Below, piece by piece: positions 7,258 through 13,973 of a DNA stretch of 14,553 nucleotides. Below the pieces are notes generated by a model. It saw only the letters and a list, made by a program, of their open reading frames with translations. It did no database searches and was not told the origin of the DNA. The position numbers were made by a program, and so were the translations under genes. Origin of the DNA: Clostridia bacterium (GTDB lineage Bacteria > Bacillota_A > Clostridia > Oscillospirales > CAG-272). Every line of letters begins with the position of its first letter. Within the stretch, counting starts at the first letter, position 1. The stretch spans positions 1 through 14,553 of the forward strand of contig JAGBSQ010000100.1 in assembly GCA_017631775.1 (NCBI GenBank). The letters run 5' to 3'.

Positions 7258-8093
7258 TAAGCACCGAGAACGGTCAGGTCAAGCAGCACCATTTCGTTGG
7301 GGTAAACGACCTTTGCGCCATAAAGGTGCAGGCCCTTAACCGCATCGGCAAAGCGGAGCTCGGGGCGGTAAGCATCAATCTCGGAGAGTTGCTCGGCAAA
7401 AGCGATCGCACGCTTTGTGCGAGCCAGGCACTTGTGTTGAACACCGGAACCGCCACTTACCTTTTTGATGTTGTTGGAAACAAAGATCTTGCAGCCGCCA
7501 ATTGCGCCAATACAGCCTGCCTCCATTACGTCGGTGTTGTTGGTAGAAAGATTAACCTTTGCCTTCAAAATCATGCCTGCAATCTCAGGAGTTACTTCGA
7601 TCACAATGTCGCCGGGGTCAGATACGTTGTTGGTAAAGAGCTTGGTTCTGGCATCGATAATGAGGTTTACGATGGTCTCTTCGCTTGTGTTTTCACACGC
7701 AATGGTGCTGCCGGCTTGGCTGTAAAGACCGAATACGTAGTTGTCGGCATCGTTTGCAAGAGCGCTTGCCGCGTTCTTCATAGCCGCCTCCATCAGCTTG
7801 GGAGAAGCCTGCGCGCGGTCGATGTCATCGATTTGGAAGTTGAAGTACTTTGCTTGGTCGATCTTCAATTCGCGAGCAGTGTCAGAAAGGGTTGCAGGGG
7901 CACTCATGTTGGCGTTTTTGGTGTATTCGGAAACAGCCACGTCACCAATGCCGCAAATGCGAACGGTGTTGCCTTTTTCCTTAATTTCGCCTTCAAAATC
8001 GCGGTTACAGTTTGCAACCGCAATATACTTTTTGTCAAGCTCTTGATAAAGATTTTCGCTCCAAACGGTGGGAATAAAATTTGTAATTGCCAT
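7257..8093 (-). CDS. Phage major capsid (coat) protein, P22-coat-like
   Basis: A 278-residue protein beginning MAITNFIPTVWSENLYQEL, the typical opening of P22-like coat proteins, followed by NRDFEGEIKEKGNTVRICGI (30-49) and IDQAKYFNFQIDDIDRAQ (78-95), which correspond to the N-arm, E-loop and spine-helix region of that HK97-fold group. It should form the icosahedral shell around the scaffold. It is shorter than P22 coat (430 residues), which carries an extra inserted domain. There is no long N-terminal delta domain and no protease gene nearby, consistent with a separate scaffold and no proteolytic maturation. The ATG at 8093 follows a GAAAGGA ribosome site. Its TAA overlaps the next gene by one base. 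A 266-codon open frame on the opposite strand is a shadow. Confidence 0.9.
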   Translation of the reverse strand: MAITNFIPTVWSENLYQELDKKYIAVANCNRDFEGEIKEKGNTVRICGIGDVAVSEYTKNANMSAPATLSDTARELKIDQAKYFNFQIDDIDRAQASPKLMEAAMKNAASALANDADNYVFGLYSQAGSTIACENTSEETIVNLIIDARTKLFTNNVSDPGDIVIEVTPEIAGMILKAKVNLSTNNTDVMEAGCIGAIGGCKIFVSNNIKKVSGGSGVQHKCLARTKRAIAFAEQLSEIDAYRPELRFADAVKGLHLYGAKVVYPNEMVLLDLTVLGA

Positions 8094-8122
8094 AAGATAT
8101 TTTCCTTTCTTTGTTTAAAAAA

Positions 8123-8740
8123 TTAGTGCCATTTTTGCATTGAGCGCATGATTTTAGGTAGATTTGCGCGTACCTCCTGCGAGGACATGGCACGTACCTC
8201 GGCAGGGGAGAATTCATGATTTTGAGCCGTTTGAACGGCTCCGGCAGAGCGCGAGCGGTTGCTTGTGTTGCTGTCGCTTGCCCTTTGGTGAAGCACGGCG
8301 CGTTTCTTTTCAGCCAGGGCGTAGGCGGCGGCAAGAGAGGCACCGCGTGTCACGTCCTGCCAAACCTCGTCGGAAAGAGAGGAGACCGAAACGTCGGGAA
8401 AGAGAGCTGAAAACTCGTCATATTCTTTTTTGATGCGCGCCTCTTCCTTAAGGCGCGCATCACGCTGCGCGATCTCTTCTCGCAGCTCTCTCAGTTCACC
8501 TCGCAGCTGCTCCAATTCGCTTTTTTCAGCCTCGGTATCAGCACCTTTGCTATCAGTATCAAAATCTGTGCCGGTATTTGCAAAAAGGCCAGTATCAGCT
8601 TCATTTGTTCGGGTGGGAGTTTCTTCTGCCGGGGCATGCTTGCGCAAAGCTCCCTCTGACGCATCTTGTGTCTGTGGCGTATCGCTCGCCAAGCTCGTAT
8701 GCGCCTCTGTAGTTTCAACAACAGAGCTTTCATCATTCAT
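8123..8740 (-). CDS. Phage scaffolding protein
   Basis: A 205-residue, highly charged protein. Residues 1-70 are low-complexity and rich in Thr, Glu, Asp and Ala; residues about 72-106 form a predicted coiled coil (LEQLRGELRELREEIAQRD); then comes FPDVSVSSLSDEVWQDV (114-130), an alanine-rich helix, and a C-terminal segment FSPAEVRAMSSQEVRANLPK (177-196) ending in basic and aromatic residues. Disordered N-terminus, coiled coil and basic helical C-terminus match scaffolds that bind the inside of the coat during assembly and later leave. The frame is open to 8833, but the ATG at 8740 is chosen because an AGGAG ribosome site precedes it and it overlaps the portal stop by 8 bases (ATGAATGA), implying coupled translation. 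It sits between portal and coat, the usual place for scaffold genes. Confidence 0.87.
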   Translation of the reverse strand: MNDESSVVETTEAHTSLASDTPQTQDASEGALRKHAPAEETPTRTNEADTGLFANTGTDFDTDSKGADTEAEKSELEQLRGELRELREEIAQRDARLKEEARIKKEYDEFSALFPDVSVSSLSDEVWQDVTRGASLAAAYALAEKKRAVLHQRASDSNTSNRSRSAGAVQTAQNHEFSPAEVRAMSSQEVRANLPKIMRSMQKWH

Positions 8741-10283
8741 CAGTTCTAACTCCTTTCTTTTTGAGTTTTTCAAGAATTGTATCACGGTTGACAAGTACAC
8801 CCTCAGGCAAGAGCTCCACGTATTCCTTCGCACTCAAATGACCGCTGTCCAGCAGCTTGTCAAGAGTTGCAACGGTGGTGGAAGGGGAGTAGCGGTCAAT
8901 GCTGCCTACGTGCACGTTTGCACCAAGCAAAGCCTTGCGCAAAAGGGCATAATTGGGAGATTCGGCACCAACCTGACCGTTCTTTTCCAAAACGGGCAAA
9001 AGACGCTCCTCGGGGCAATAGGTGCAAATCATATCCGCCCAAATGGCGGCAATTTCCCCAATGCATTGGCAAAAGCCCACACGCACGTGCTCTAAGGATA
9101 CTGATGCCGCGGTTTGCAGCTTCATGATCGCGCTGGTGTTGTTTGCGCGTTCTTCGCCAAGTGCCGAATCGGTAGCACCCATCATACCTTTGGTGTTGTT
9201 AATGACGTCTGTGATCAGGTCAAGGTATCCTTCCTGCATTTTACCAACGCCAACCACCGATACGGCATCCGACATATTTCCGCCGCCCACAGCGCCAATG
9301 GCTTCTCCAACCTCGTTGGACCATTCGGGAATGCGAGTTTTGTCATAAATGACCTTTGAGAACGCCGTGCTGCTCATGTGCTTGAGCGCCATGGCATAGG
9401 CGGTGTTGATGCATTTTTGGTTTGCGACCATGTCGCTTACCGATGACGTTCCGTGAAAGCAGTTTTTGGCGCTGTGCCAATGAAAATACGCGATGGGGTA
9501 GAGGTGCAGACCGGTGTTGGCGCGACGAATGAGGCAATTCTTGGTCGTTTTTTCAAAAATGACCTTGCCGCCCTCGCGGAAGAAACGAATCAGGAAGGTA
9601 GCCTTTTGGTCGCCCTCAAGCTCGCACTTTCCAAAGTCGGCGGTATAGGTGCCGTCGATCTCTTCGTCGGCAACGATCTTTGCAACGTCGGCCTCACTTG
9701 CACCGGCATCGAGTGCCTCTTGGCGCAAAGCATCCACGCTTGCACGTCCTGCAAGCATAACGTACTTTTGGCTTTGAATGTCCGAGGAATTGACGTCTGC
9801 CACAAAAAGATTGGTAGAGTCTACCACGTCGGTTCGAATGTCACCGTCAAAGGCGTGTCCGTTTTGCTTGTCGGGGTCCCACCAGCAGTAAAACACACCG
9901 TCGCCCGTAATAGCGGCATCCAAGAGGGCTTTGTAAGAGAGAGAAGCCATTTTGTTGTGCTTCCATCTCCAAGCGGCATTGCGGTTGAGAATGCTGATGC
10001 CGCGCGTGAGGATGTTGCGTGTTTCGGGAGAATCGGTAAAGGGAAGCGCTTCATCGGTATAGGAAATAGAAACGTCTCCGCCAATAACAGATGCTACCTG
10101 GTGGTCGGTGATCCGTCGAATAAAGTTAAAAACAGGGCGTGGGAGATCGGCATTTGAAGCGTGCCAATGGTCTCCGCGGTAAAAACGTTCGTTTCGTCTT
10201 ACCGTTTCATAAAGACCGATCTGCTGCTTGTAGGTTTTGCCGGCCTCATAAGCATTCCACGCGTTTTCGTGTAATTGAGAAAT
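8733..10283 (-). CDS. Phage portal protein with a non-standard (ATT) start or a lost start codon
   Basis: The portal is the twelve-fold ring through which DNA enters and leaves the head. The first ATG in frame is at 9950 (405 residues, beginning MASLSYKALLDAAITGDGVF), but the same frame is open upstream to a TGA at 10305-10307 and encodes portal-like sequence: YKQQIGLYETVRRNERFYRG, then LPRPVFNFIRRITDHQVASV and a segment ending NAAWRWKHNK right before that Met. This region has no ATG, GTG, TTG or CTG codon in frame. AGGAGG at 10291-10296 is spaced 7 bases from an ATT codon at 10283, the likely or ancestral start, giving 516 residues, a normal portal length. Either the gene uses a rare ATT start or an ATG mutated there. 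Starting at 9950 would remove 111 residues. The stop overlaps the scaffold start by 8 bases. Function by similarity and context is secure; the start is not. Confidence 0.85.
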   Translation of the reverse strand: MSQLHENAWNAYEAGKTYKQQIGLYETVRRNERFYRGDHWHASNADLPRPVFNFIRRITDHQVASVIGGDVSISYTDEALPFTDSPETRNILTRGISILNRNAAWRWKHNKMASLSYKALLDAAITGDGVFYCWWDPDKQNGHAFDGDIRTDVVDSTNLFVADVNSSDIQSQKYVMLAGRASVDALRQEALDAGASEADVAKIVADEEIDGTYTADFGKCELEGDQKATFLIRFFREGGKVIFEKTTKNCLIRRANTGLHLYPIAYFHWHSAKNCFHGTSSVSDMVANQKCINTAYAMALKHMSSTAFSKVIYDKTRIPEWSNEVGEAIGAVGGGNMSDAVSVVGVGKMQEGYLDLITDVINNTKGMMGATDSALGEERANNTSAIMKLQTAASVSLEHVRVGFCQCIGEIAAIWADMICTYCPEERLLPVLEKNGQVGAESPNYALLRKALLGANVHVGSIDRYSPSTTVATLDKLLDSGHLSAKEYVELLPEGVLVNRDTILEKLKKKGVRTDE

Positions 10284-10290
10284 AACGATT

Positions 10291-10296
10291 CCTCCT
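10291..10296 (-). promoter_or_regulatory. Ribosome binding site that marks the portal start
   Basis: A perfect AGGAGG lies 7 bases before the ATT at 10283 and has no ATG, GTG or TTG at usable distance in the portal frame. It shows where translation starts or once started, and rules out a simple annotation from 9950. Confidence 0.85.
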
Positions 10297-10313
10297 TTCT
10301 GTAATCAATTGCC

Positions 10314-12023
10314 TTACGGCCGAGTAAAAATATCGAGCTTGTAAAACTCGGTTGGCTTTTTTGCGTCGGTCGAGAGCGTAAAGCGCAAAAAGCGGTAACG
10401 GTGAGTGGCAATGCGCATATCATGCAGCTGCGGTGCTTTGGCATCTGTCGGGGCAAAGAATTGGTGCAGCTGTTCTTTTTGCTCGGTTTCAAACAAGATA
10501 TCGCAATCACTTCCGCCGGGGGCGGCATAAAGAAATGCGCGCATAGAGCGTCGGGGAGCGTCGGGAACGCCAAAATCGAGGTATGTGCTCTTGTAATAGG
10601 CGTCGATCGCCGAGCCGTTATCGGTGGTAGCCGAACGTTCAAAAAAATGAATGTCGCTCTCGCTTGCAAAGCCGATGCCCTCAGCGGTTTTAAAAAAGAA
10701 GGATGCCGCAATTTTGCCAAAACGGTACCAATCCTTCAGTTCGGCATTCCAAACCCAAACCTCCCCCGAGGTCTCCGTCGGGTCTCGCATCCAAACCTCA
10801 CCGTTGGGAAAGTTGCGCAAAAGGTGGACTTTGTCGCAAAAACCGGCAGGGAATTTTTCATCCACGCTCAGAGAGATGCGCTCCAAAAAGAGGTCCTCAG
10901 GGCGAGCAGGGGAGGCGGTGATGTTGTAAATTCCGCCATCCATTGCCGCCAAAACACCGTCCAAGTGCGGGATGGCACCGTGGGGAGATGCACAACCGAT
11001 GCCGTTCATGGCAAGGGTGACCTGCATACCTTCCTTTTCAAATGCAAGATTCCAAATGCGATCCGACGTAAAGACCAATAGCGTTTCATAAAGCGGACAG
11101 ATCGCAGTAATGGGGTGAGTGTTGTCCCCCAAAATGAAAGCATCATCACCGCCCATATAGAGGGGAGAAGCCTTTGGAAAGAAGGAACGGCAAGAGGAAA
11201 GCATTTCAGGTGTGACGCTTTTTACAAAGTACAGGTGTGCATTCTTGCCCCAAAGAAAGAGCTGATTGGTGCCGTTGCGTGAATAAATATAGGACATTTG
11301 CGAGGCGAGAACAGATGCGCGCAGGTCCGCATTGAGCGAAACGGTAAATCCGATCTCCACCAGCACGGGAGCGGTTGGAAAGACGATTTTATTCGAACCC
11401 TTTGTAAAATTGTAATTGTATGTTTCCTTGCCGTTTGCAATCACAAATTCTATCGAGCTGGCGTAATAGGGGAGCGTGAACTCGGTTTCGGCATTGGGGT
11501 TGTAATAGTGTACGCGCAAGCGGGGTGTAAGAACGTTGACATCCTCCTTAATGTCACCAAAGGAGGAAGGACTCCAGGCATATCCGTAGAGCGGAACGTA
11601 AGCTTCAAGCTCCTCAAACTTTTTTGCCGAGGCAGAGTAATTCCACATCTTGGTTCCGTCCAAAAGATAAAGCACGTCCTCGTAAAAGAAGAAATGAACG
11701 TTTTCGGTGCCATCGGTAACGGTGCCAACGGGGCTCTCAGCCATGGTGTCCTTGGATAAATTGTAGACCGTGTTGCCAACCACCGCAAAAAAGAAGGATT
11801 CGCCCTCTAAATTTCCCTCCCAAATGCCGCGTACCTTTTTGCCCGAAGAAAAGTGCTTTTTGCGTGTGTAGCCGGAGCGCACTTTTAAAGTACCGTTTGG
11901 CAAAATTCGAAAATTGCACATATCCTCAGCGCCCAAAGGGGAGAGCGGTGTGTGTTTTCCCAAGCCGCCAAAGCTGCAAGAAAGCGACGCTTGCGTGTTG
12001 CGCTTTGATTTGATTCTTGCCAT
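10314..12023 (-). CDS. Beta-propeller phage protein, P22 gp10 / nozzle-like
   Basis: A 569-residue protein made almost wholly of short beta-strand repeats with aromatic and glycine turns. The N-terminus GAEDMCNFRILPNGTLKVRS (31-50) resembles the opening of phage propeller proteins such as the P22 DNA-stabilisation protein gp10 and T7-like nozzle proteins, where an N-x-x-x-L-P-x-G-x-L-x-x-R-x-G pattern begins the blades. The C-terminal part, YYKSTYLDFGVPDAPRRSMR (476-495) onward, looks like a separate beta domain common in such proteins. The expected role is to extend the tail channel below the portal and retain packaged DNA. This is a fold- and context-based call. The ATG at 12023 has AAAGGAG 11-12 bases before it. 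Unlike in P22, the gene lies between terminase and portal rather than after the coat gene. A gap of 58 bases separates it from the large terminase gene. Confidence 0.72.
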   Translation of the reverse strand: MARIKSKRNTQASLSCSFGGLGKHTPLSPLGAEDMCNFRILPNGTLKVRSGYTRKKHFSSGKKVRGIWEGNLEGESFFFAVVGNTVYNLSKDTMAESPVGTVTDGTENVHFFFYEDVLYLLDGTKMWNYSASAKKFEELEAYVPLYGYAWSPSSFGDIKEDVNVLTPRLRVHYYNPNAETEFTLPYYASSIEFVIANGKETYNYNFTKGSNKIVFPTAPVLVEIGFTVSLNADLRASVLASQMSYIYSRNGTNQLFLWGKNAHLYFVKSVTPEMLSSCRSFFPKASPLYMGGDDAFILGDNTHPITAICPLYETLLVFTSDRIWNLAFEKEGMQVTLAMNGIGCASPHGAIPHLDGVLAAMDGGIYNITASPARPEDLFLERISLSVDEKFPAGFCDKVHLLRNFPNGEVWMRDPTETSGEVWVWNAELKDWYRFGKIAASFFFKTAEGIGFASESDIHFFERSATTDNGSAIDAYYKSTYLDFGVPDAPRRSMRAFLYAAPGGSDCDILFETEQKEQLHQFFAPTDAKAPQLHDMRIATHRYRFLRFTLSTDAKKPTEFYKLDIFTRP

Positions 12024-12081
12024 AAAAATCGAAAACTCCTTTCATTTTGAATTGTCACAAGAAAAACCGTCTTTCGCCCGC

Positions 12082-13404
12082 TCAAAAGAGCGAGCGCTCT
12101 TTTTTTGCAAAACGAAAGGTGTTGTCGGGTCGCTCTTCGGGAATGCTCTCCTTGGCGCGGCTCATTACGGCATAGCGCAAGGCTTCCGGCGCGTGTGTCA
12201 CGGCGTGAGGCTCGTCCGAGGCGTCCTCGGGGCGCAAAGCATCGCAAAGCAGAGCCGGCATCGAGCGGCAGAGCTCGGTGCAAACCGACGATATCCGAAG
12301 CATGGGCGCTCCTTCTGCAGGCTGCAAATACTCGCGCAAAACACGCCAGCCGGGCACACGTCGGTTGTCGGCGGCGCACATCGGTGGCATGCCGAGGACC
12401 GATTGCATCACTTCAAATCCGCTTTTGCCGCTGTCCTGACGTCGGTTCCAAAGGTCGGGCGAGGCAACCGCATAGCGCACGTTGTATCCGCAGCATAGCT
12501 CTGCTACGCGGCGAGCCGCCTCACTCAAGGTTAGGTTTGGTTGACAGACCTCTTTTATGACGAATAGATTTCCATGTCCGTCCACTCCAAAAAGGAGCGC
12601 CGCAAGCATATCAAATCCATAGTCAAGGGCAACAAAGCAGTGCAGCTCTTTGGGAATCTCGCGTGGGGAGCAGACGTGTACGTCGGGGTCGAACTCCGAA
12701 AAGAACTGACCCTCAAACACATCCCATCTGCCGTGCAGCCATGCATCGCGTAATTTCTGCGGTAGACTTTCCAACTGCCGAACATAGTCGGGGTCAGCCC
12801 GAAGGAGTACGGGATTGTCATAGACGTCTGCCGAAATAAAGAGATAATCACGCGGATCTTCGTCAGCGCGAAAATTTCTTTCCACAAAGAGTCTTTTTAC
12901 CCAAGCATGACCGATGCCACCGGGATTGCAGGTCAAATACATTCTGCGCGGTACATCACGTGTGCCACGAAGGCAGGCCTTAAAAATAGAAAACTGATAT
13001 TCGCTCAGCTGCGTAGCCTCATCAATGGCAATAATGTCGTACTCTTGTCCTTGGTAGCGCAAAACGTCTTTCGTCGACGAGCAATATCCCAGTGCAATAC
13101 TACTGCCGTTTGGCAGAGTCAGAAGCTTGTCTCCCTCGCTGTAGGAGAGCAGGGAACCGTATTCGTCCAAAAGAGGGCGGACGTGGTTTGCTTTGAGCTC
13201 CGCATAGGAACGCCGCACCAAAAGGCAACGAATGCCGGGGTAGCAGAGGCAAAGACCGATCAACTTGCGCCGAAGCGCCCAAGATTTGCCGCCGCCTCTC
13301 GCCCCACCGTAGGCGGTATAGCGAGCACGTGAGGCAAAAAAGAGCTTTTGTCGCTCGTTTGGGGTGCCGTGAATGTGTCTTATACCTTCCTTTGCTTCAA
13401 TCAC
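12082..13404 (-). CDS. terL: Phage terminase large subunit
   Basis: A 440-residue packaging motor with ATPase and nuclease halves. The ATPase has GGARGGGKS (33-41, Walker A), the Walker B plus catalytic Glu in DIIAIDEA (123-130), and the coupling motif LTCNPGG (157-163). The nuclease half shows FVALDYGFD (257-265, D261) and ASPDLWNRRQDSG (314-326, D317) as acidic metal ligands; the third is probably an acid in DEPHAVTHAPEALRYA (397-412). It cuts concatemeric DNA and pumps it through the portal. The start is GTG at 13404, overlapping the small terminase stop as GTGA, with GGAGG 7 bases upstream, so the two subunits are translationally coupled. The protein is full length with no disrupted motif. 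A short perfect hairpin spans its stop codon. Confidence 0.95.
   Translation of the reverse strand: MIEAKEGIRHIHGTPNERQKLFFASRARYTAYGGARGGGKSWALRRKLIGLCLCYPGIRCLLVRRSYAELKANHVRPLLDEYGSLLSYSEGDKLLTLPNGSSIALGYCSSTKDVLRYQGQEYDIIAIDEATQLSEYQFSIFKACLRGTRDVPRRMYLTCNPGGIGHAWVKRLFVERNFRADEDPRDYLFISADVYDNPVLLRADPDYVRQLESLPQKLRDAWLHGRWDVFEGQFFSEFDPDVHVCSPREIPKELHCFVALDYGFDMLAALLFGVDGHGNLFVIKEVCQPNLTLSEAARRVAELCCGYNVRYAVASPDLWNRRQDSGKSGFEVMQSVLGMPPMCAADNRRVPGWRVLREYLQPAEGAPMLRISSVCTELCRSMPALLCDALRPEDASDEPHAVTHAPEALRYAVMSRAKESIPEERPDNTFRFAKKERSLF
12084..12106. terminator. Hairpin across the terL stop codon, possible attenuator
   Basis: On the plus strand AAAAGAGC (12084-12091), loop GAGC and GCTCTTTT (12096-12103) form a perfect 8-bp stem followed by three more T residues. 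On the minus strand, the transcribed one, the stem overlaps the last terL codons and its TGA, with only a four-T tail. It could partly reduce transcription into the head genes; it may also be chance. Confidence 0.35.
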
Positions 13405-13793
13405 GCCCCGTCCTCCAAAATGTCGTGCTCAAATACAAGCCGCATCTCACCGCAAGATGCCGACGAGCTTTCCTCCTTTTCGTCATACCCCAATCGCTTT
13501 TTGAGATAATAGGAAAGGAGAGAGGGAGAAGGAGAAGAGATCAGGAGCTCATCCTCAAGAGTTGTGCAAATGAGATCGTAAAGGCGTGGGACCTCGGTGC
13601 AAAGCTTTTGCAAATAGGAAATGCCGCAGCCGAGAAAGCGGCAAAAGCCGGCAAGATTTGCAAGTCGCCCGTTTGTTTTTTTACTGTCCGCCTCGGGCGG
13701 CGGACGGCAAGACTTGATATACTCCTCCAAAAGCAACAAAAGGCGCTTTTGTCGAGCGGACGTATCAAGTGCTTTTGGCATTGTTTTAGCCAT
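13401..13793 (-). CDS. terS: Phage terminase small subunit
   Basis: A 130-residue protein, first in the cassette. After a basic N-terminus it has a helical region including NLAGFCRFLGCGISYLQKL (46-64), which fits a helix-turn-helix DNA-recognition domain, then LYDLICTTLEDELLISSPSP (71-90) and LLSYYLKKRLGY (92-103), a helical oligomerisation-type region, and an acidic tail with LVFEHDI. This pattern is typical of small terminases in Clostridia phages, which recognise the packaging site and regulate the large subunit. The assignment is strengthened by its place directly ahead of terL, with a GTGA overlap. The ATG at 13793 is well placed after a strong GGAGGTGAT site at 13803-13811. Confidence 0.85.
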   Translation of the reverse strand: MAKTMPKALDTSARQKRLLLLLEEYIKSCRPPPEADSKKTNGRLANLAGFCRFLGCGISYLQKLCTEVPRLYDLICTTLEDELLISSPSPSLLSYYLKKRLGYDEKEESSSASCGEMRLVFEHDILEDGA

Positions 13794-13839
13794 ACAAAGT
13801 GCATCACCTCCAATGTTCGGTTTTTCTTGTGACGCCTAT

Positions 13840-13845
13840 ATTCTA
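13840..13845 (-). promoter_or_regulatory. Candidate -10 box for the phage cassette
   Basis: TAGAAT on the minus strand is 5 of 6 to the -10 consensus and would start transcription near 13833, about 40 bases before the small terminase ATG. At the normal 16-18 base spacing there is no acceptable -35. The terminators upstream make a local promoter likely, but this one is weak alone and may need an activator. Confidence 0.5.
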
Positions 13846-13858
13846 CCGCCCTTTTTCG

Positions 13859-13893
13859 TGCCAAAAGATGCCAATGTGTGCCACCTTGTGCCA
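13859..13893. repeat. Four TGCCA repeats with an exact 10-bp period
   Basis: TGCCA occurs at 13859, 13869, 13879 and 13889, each exactly 10 bases apart (TGGCA on the transcribed strand). The block ends 13 bases upstream of the candidate -10 box. Sites one helical turn apart face the same side of the DNA, as expected for cooperative binding of a regulator. It could instead be a terminase recognition site. Confidence 0.75.
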
Positions 13894-13896
13894 AAC

Positions 13897-13921
13897 AAAA
13901 AACTCCGCAAAACCTGCGGAG
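13897..13921 (-). terminator. Second intrinsic terminator downstream of the pyrophosphatase gene
   Basis: On the minus strand CTCCGCA and TGCGGAG form a perfect 7-bp stem with a 5-base loop, followed by six T residues. With the stronger hairpin just upstream, it isolates the phage cassette from pyrophosphatase transcription. Confidence 0.8.
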
Positions 13922-13922
13922 C

Positions 13923-13962
13923 AAAAAAGAAAAAAGCGCCTGCGACACTCGTCGCAAACGCT
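13923..13962 (-). terminator. Intrinsic terminator of the pyrophosphatase gene
   Basis: On the minus strand AGCGTTTGCGAC and GTCGCAGGCGCT pair over 12 bp (two G-U pairs) around a 4-base loop, followed by a long T-rich tail. It begins about 11 bases after the pyrophosphatase stop codon. Confidence 0.92.
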
Positions 13963-13973
13963 TATTTTTGTTC

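Larger units (their letters stand above)
6844..13793 (-). mobile_element. Head-only phage-derived cassette (P22-like packaging and capsid genes)
   Basis: Seven consecutive minus-strand genes encode, in transcription order, small terminase, large terminase, beta-propeller stabilisation/nozzle-like protein, portal, scaffold, coat and a probable adaptor. Gaps are short (29-58 bases) or the genes overlap (small/large terminase, portal/scaffold, coat/last gene). No integrase, repressor, replication, tail, ejection or lysis gene is present. The flanks are host genes, recX on the left and inorganic pyrophosphatase on the right, with terminators at both borders. I found no matching direct repeats that could be att sites. 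All frames are intact except that the portal gene lacks a standard start codon. The element may be a prophage remnant, a satellite or a domesticated locus. Confidence 0.88.

Noticed and set aside
7326..8126. A 266-codon plus-strand open frame opposite the coat gene
   Set aside because: It mirrors the coat gene, has no recognisable domain or ribosome site, and the coat frame has clear family motifs.
8733..9950. Annotating the portal gene from its first ATG at 9950
   Set aside because: Upstream codons in the same frame encode typical portal sequence and a perfect ribosome site marks a start near 10283.
6844..13793. att site direct repeats or a CRISPR array around the cassette
   Set aside because: By-eye comparison of the two borders gave no shared sequence beyond A/T runs, and the only short repeats are the 10-bp phased TGCCA units, which lack spacer-repeat structure.
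13847..13866. A sigma-54 promoter, because TTGGCACG on the minus strand matches the -24 element
   Set aside because: The required GC at -12 is displaced by one base and the TTGC context is absent; the match comes from one unit of the TGCCA repeat.
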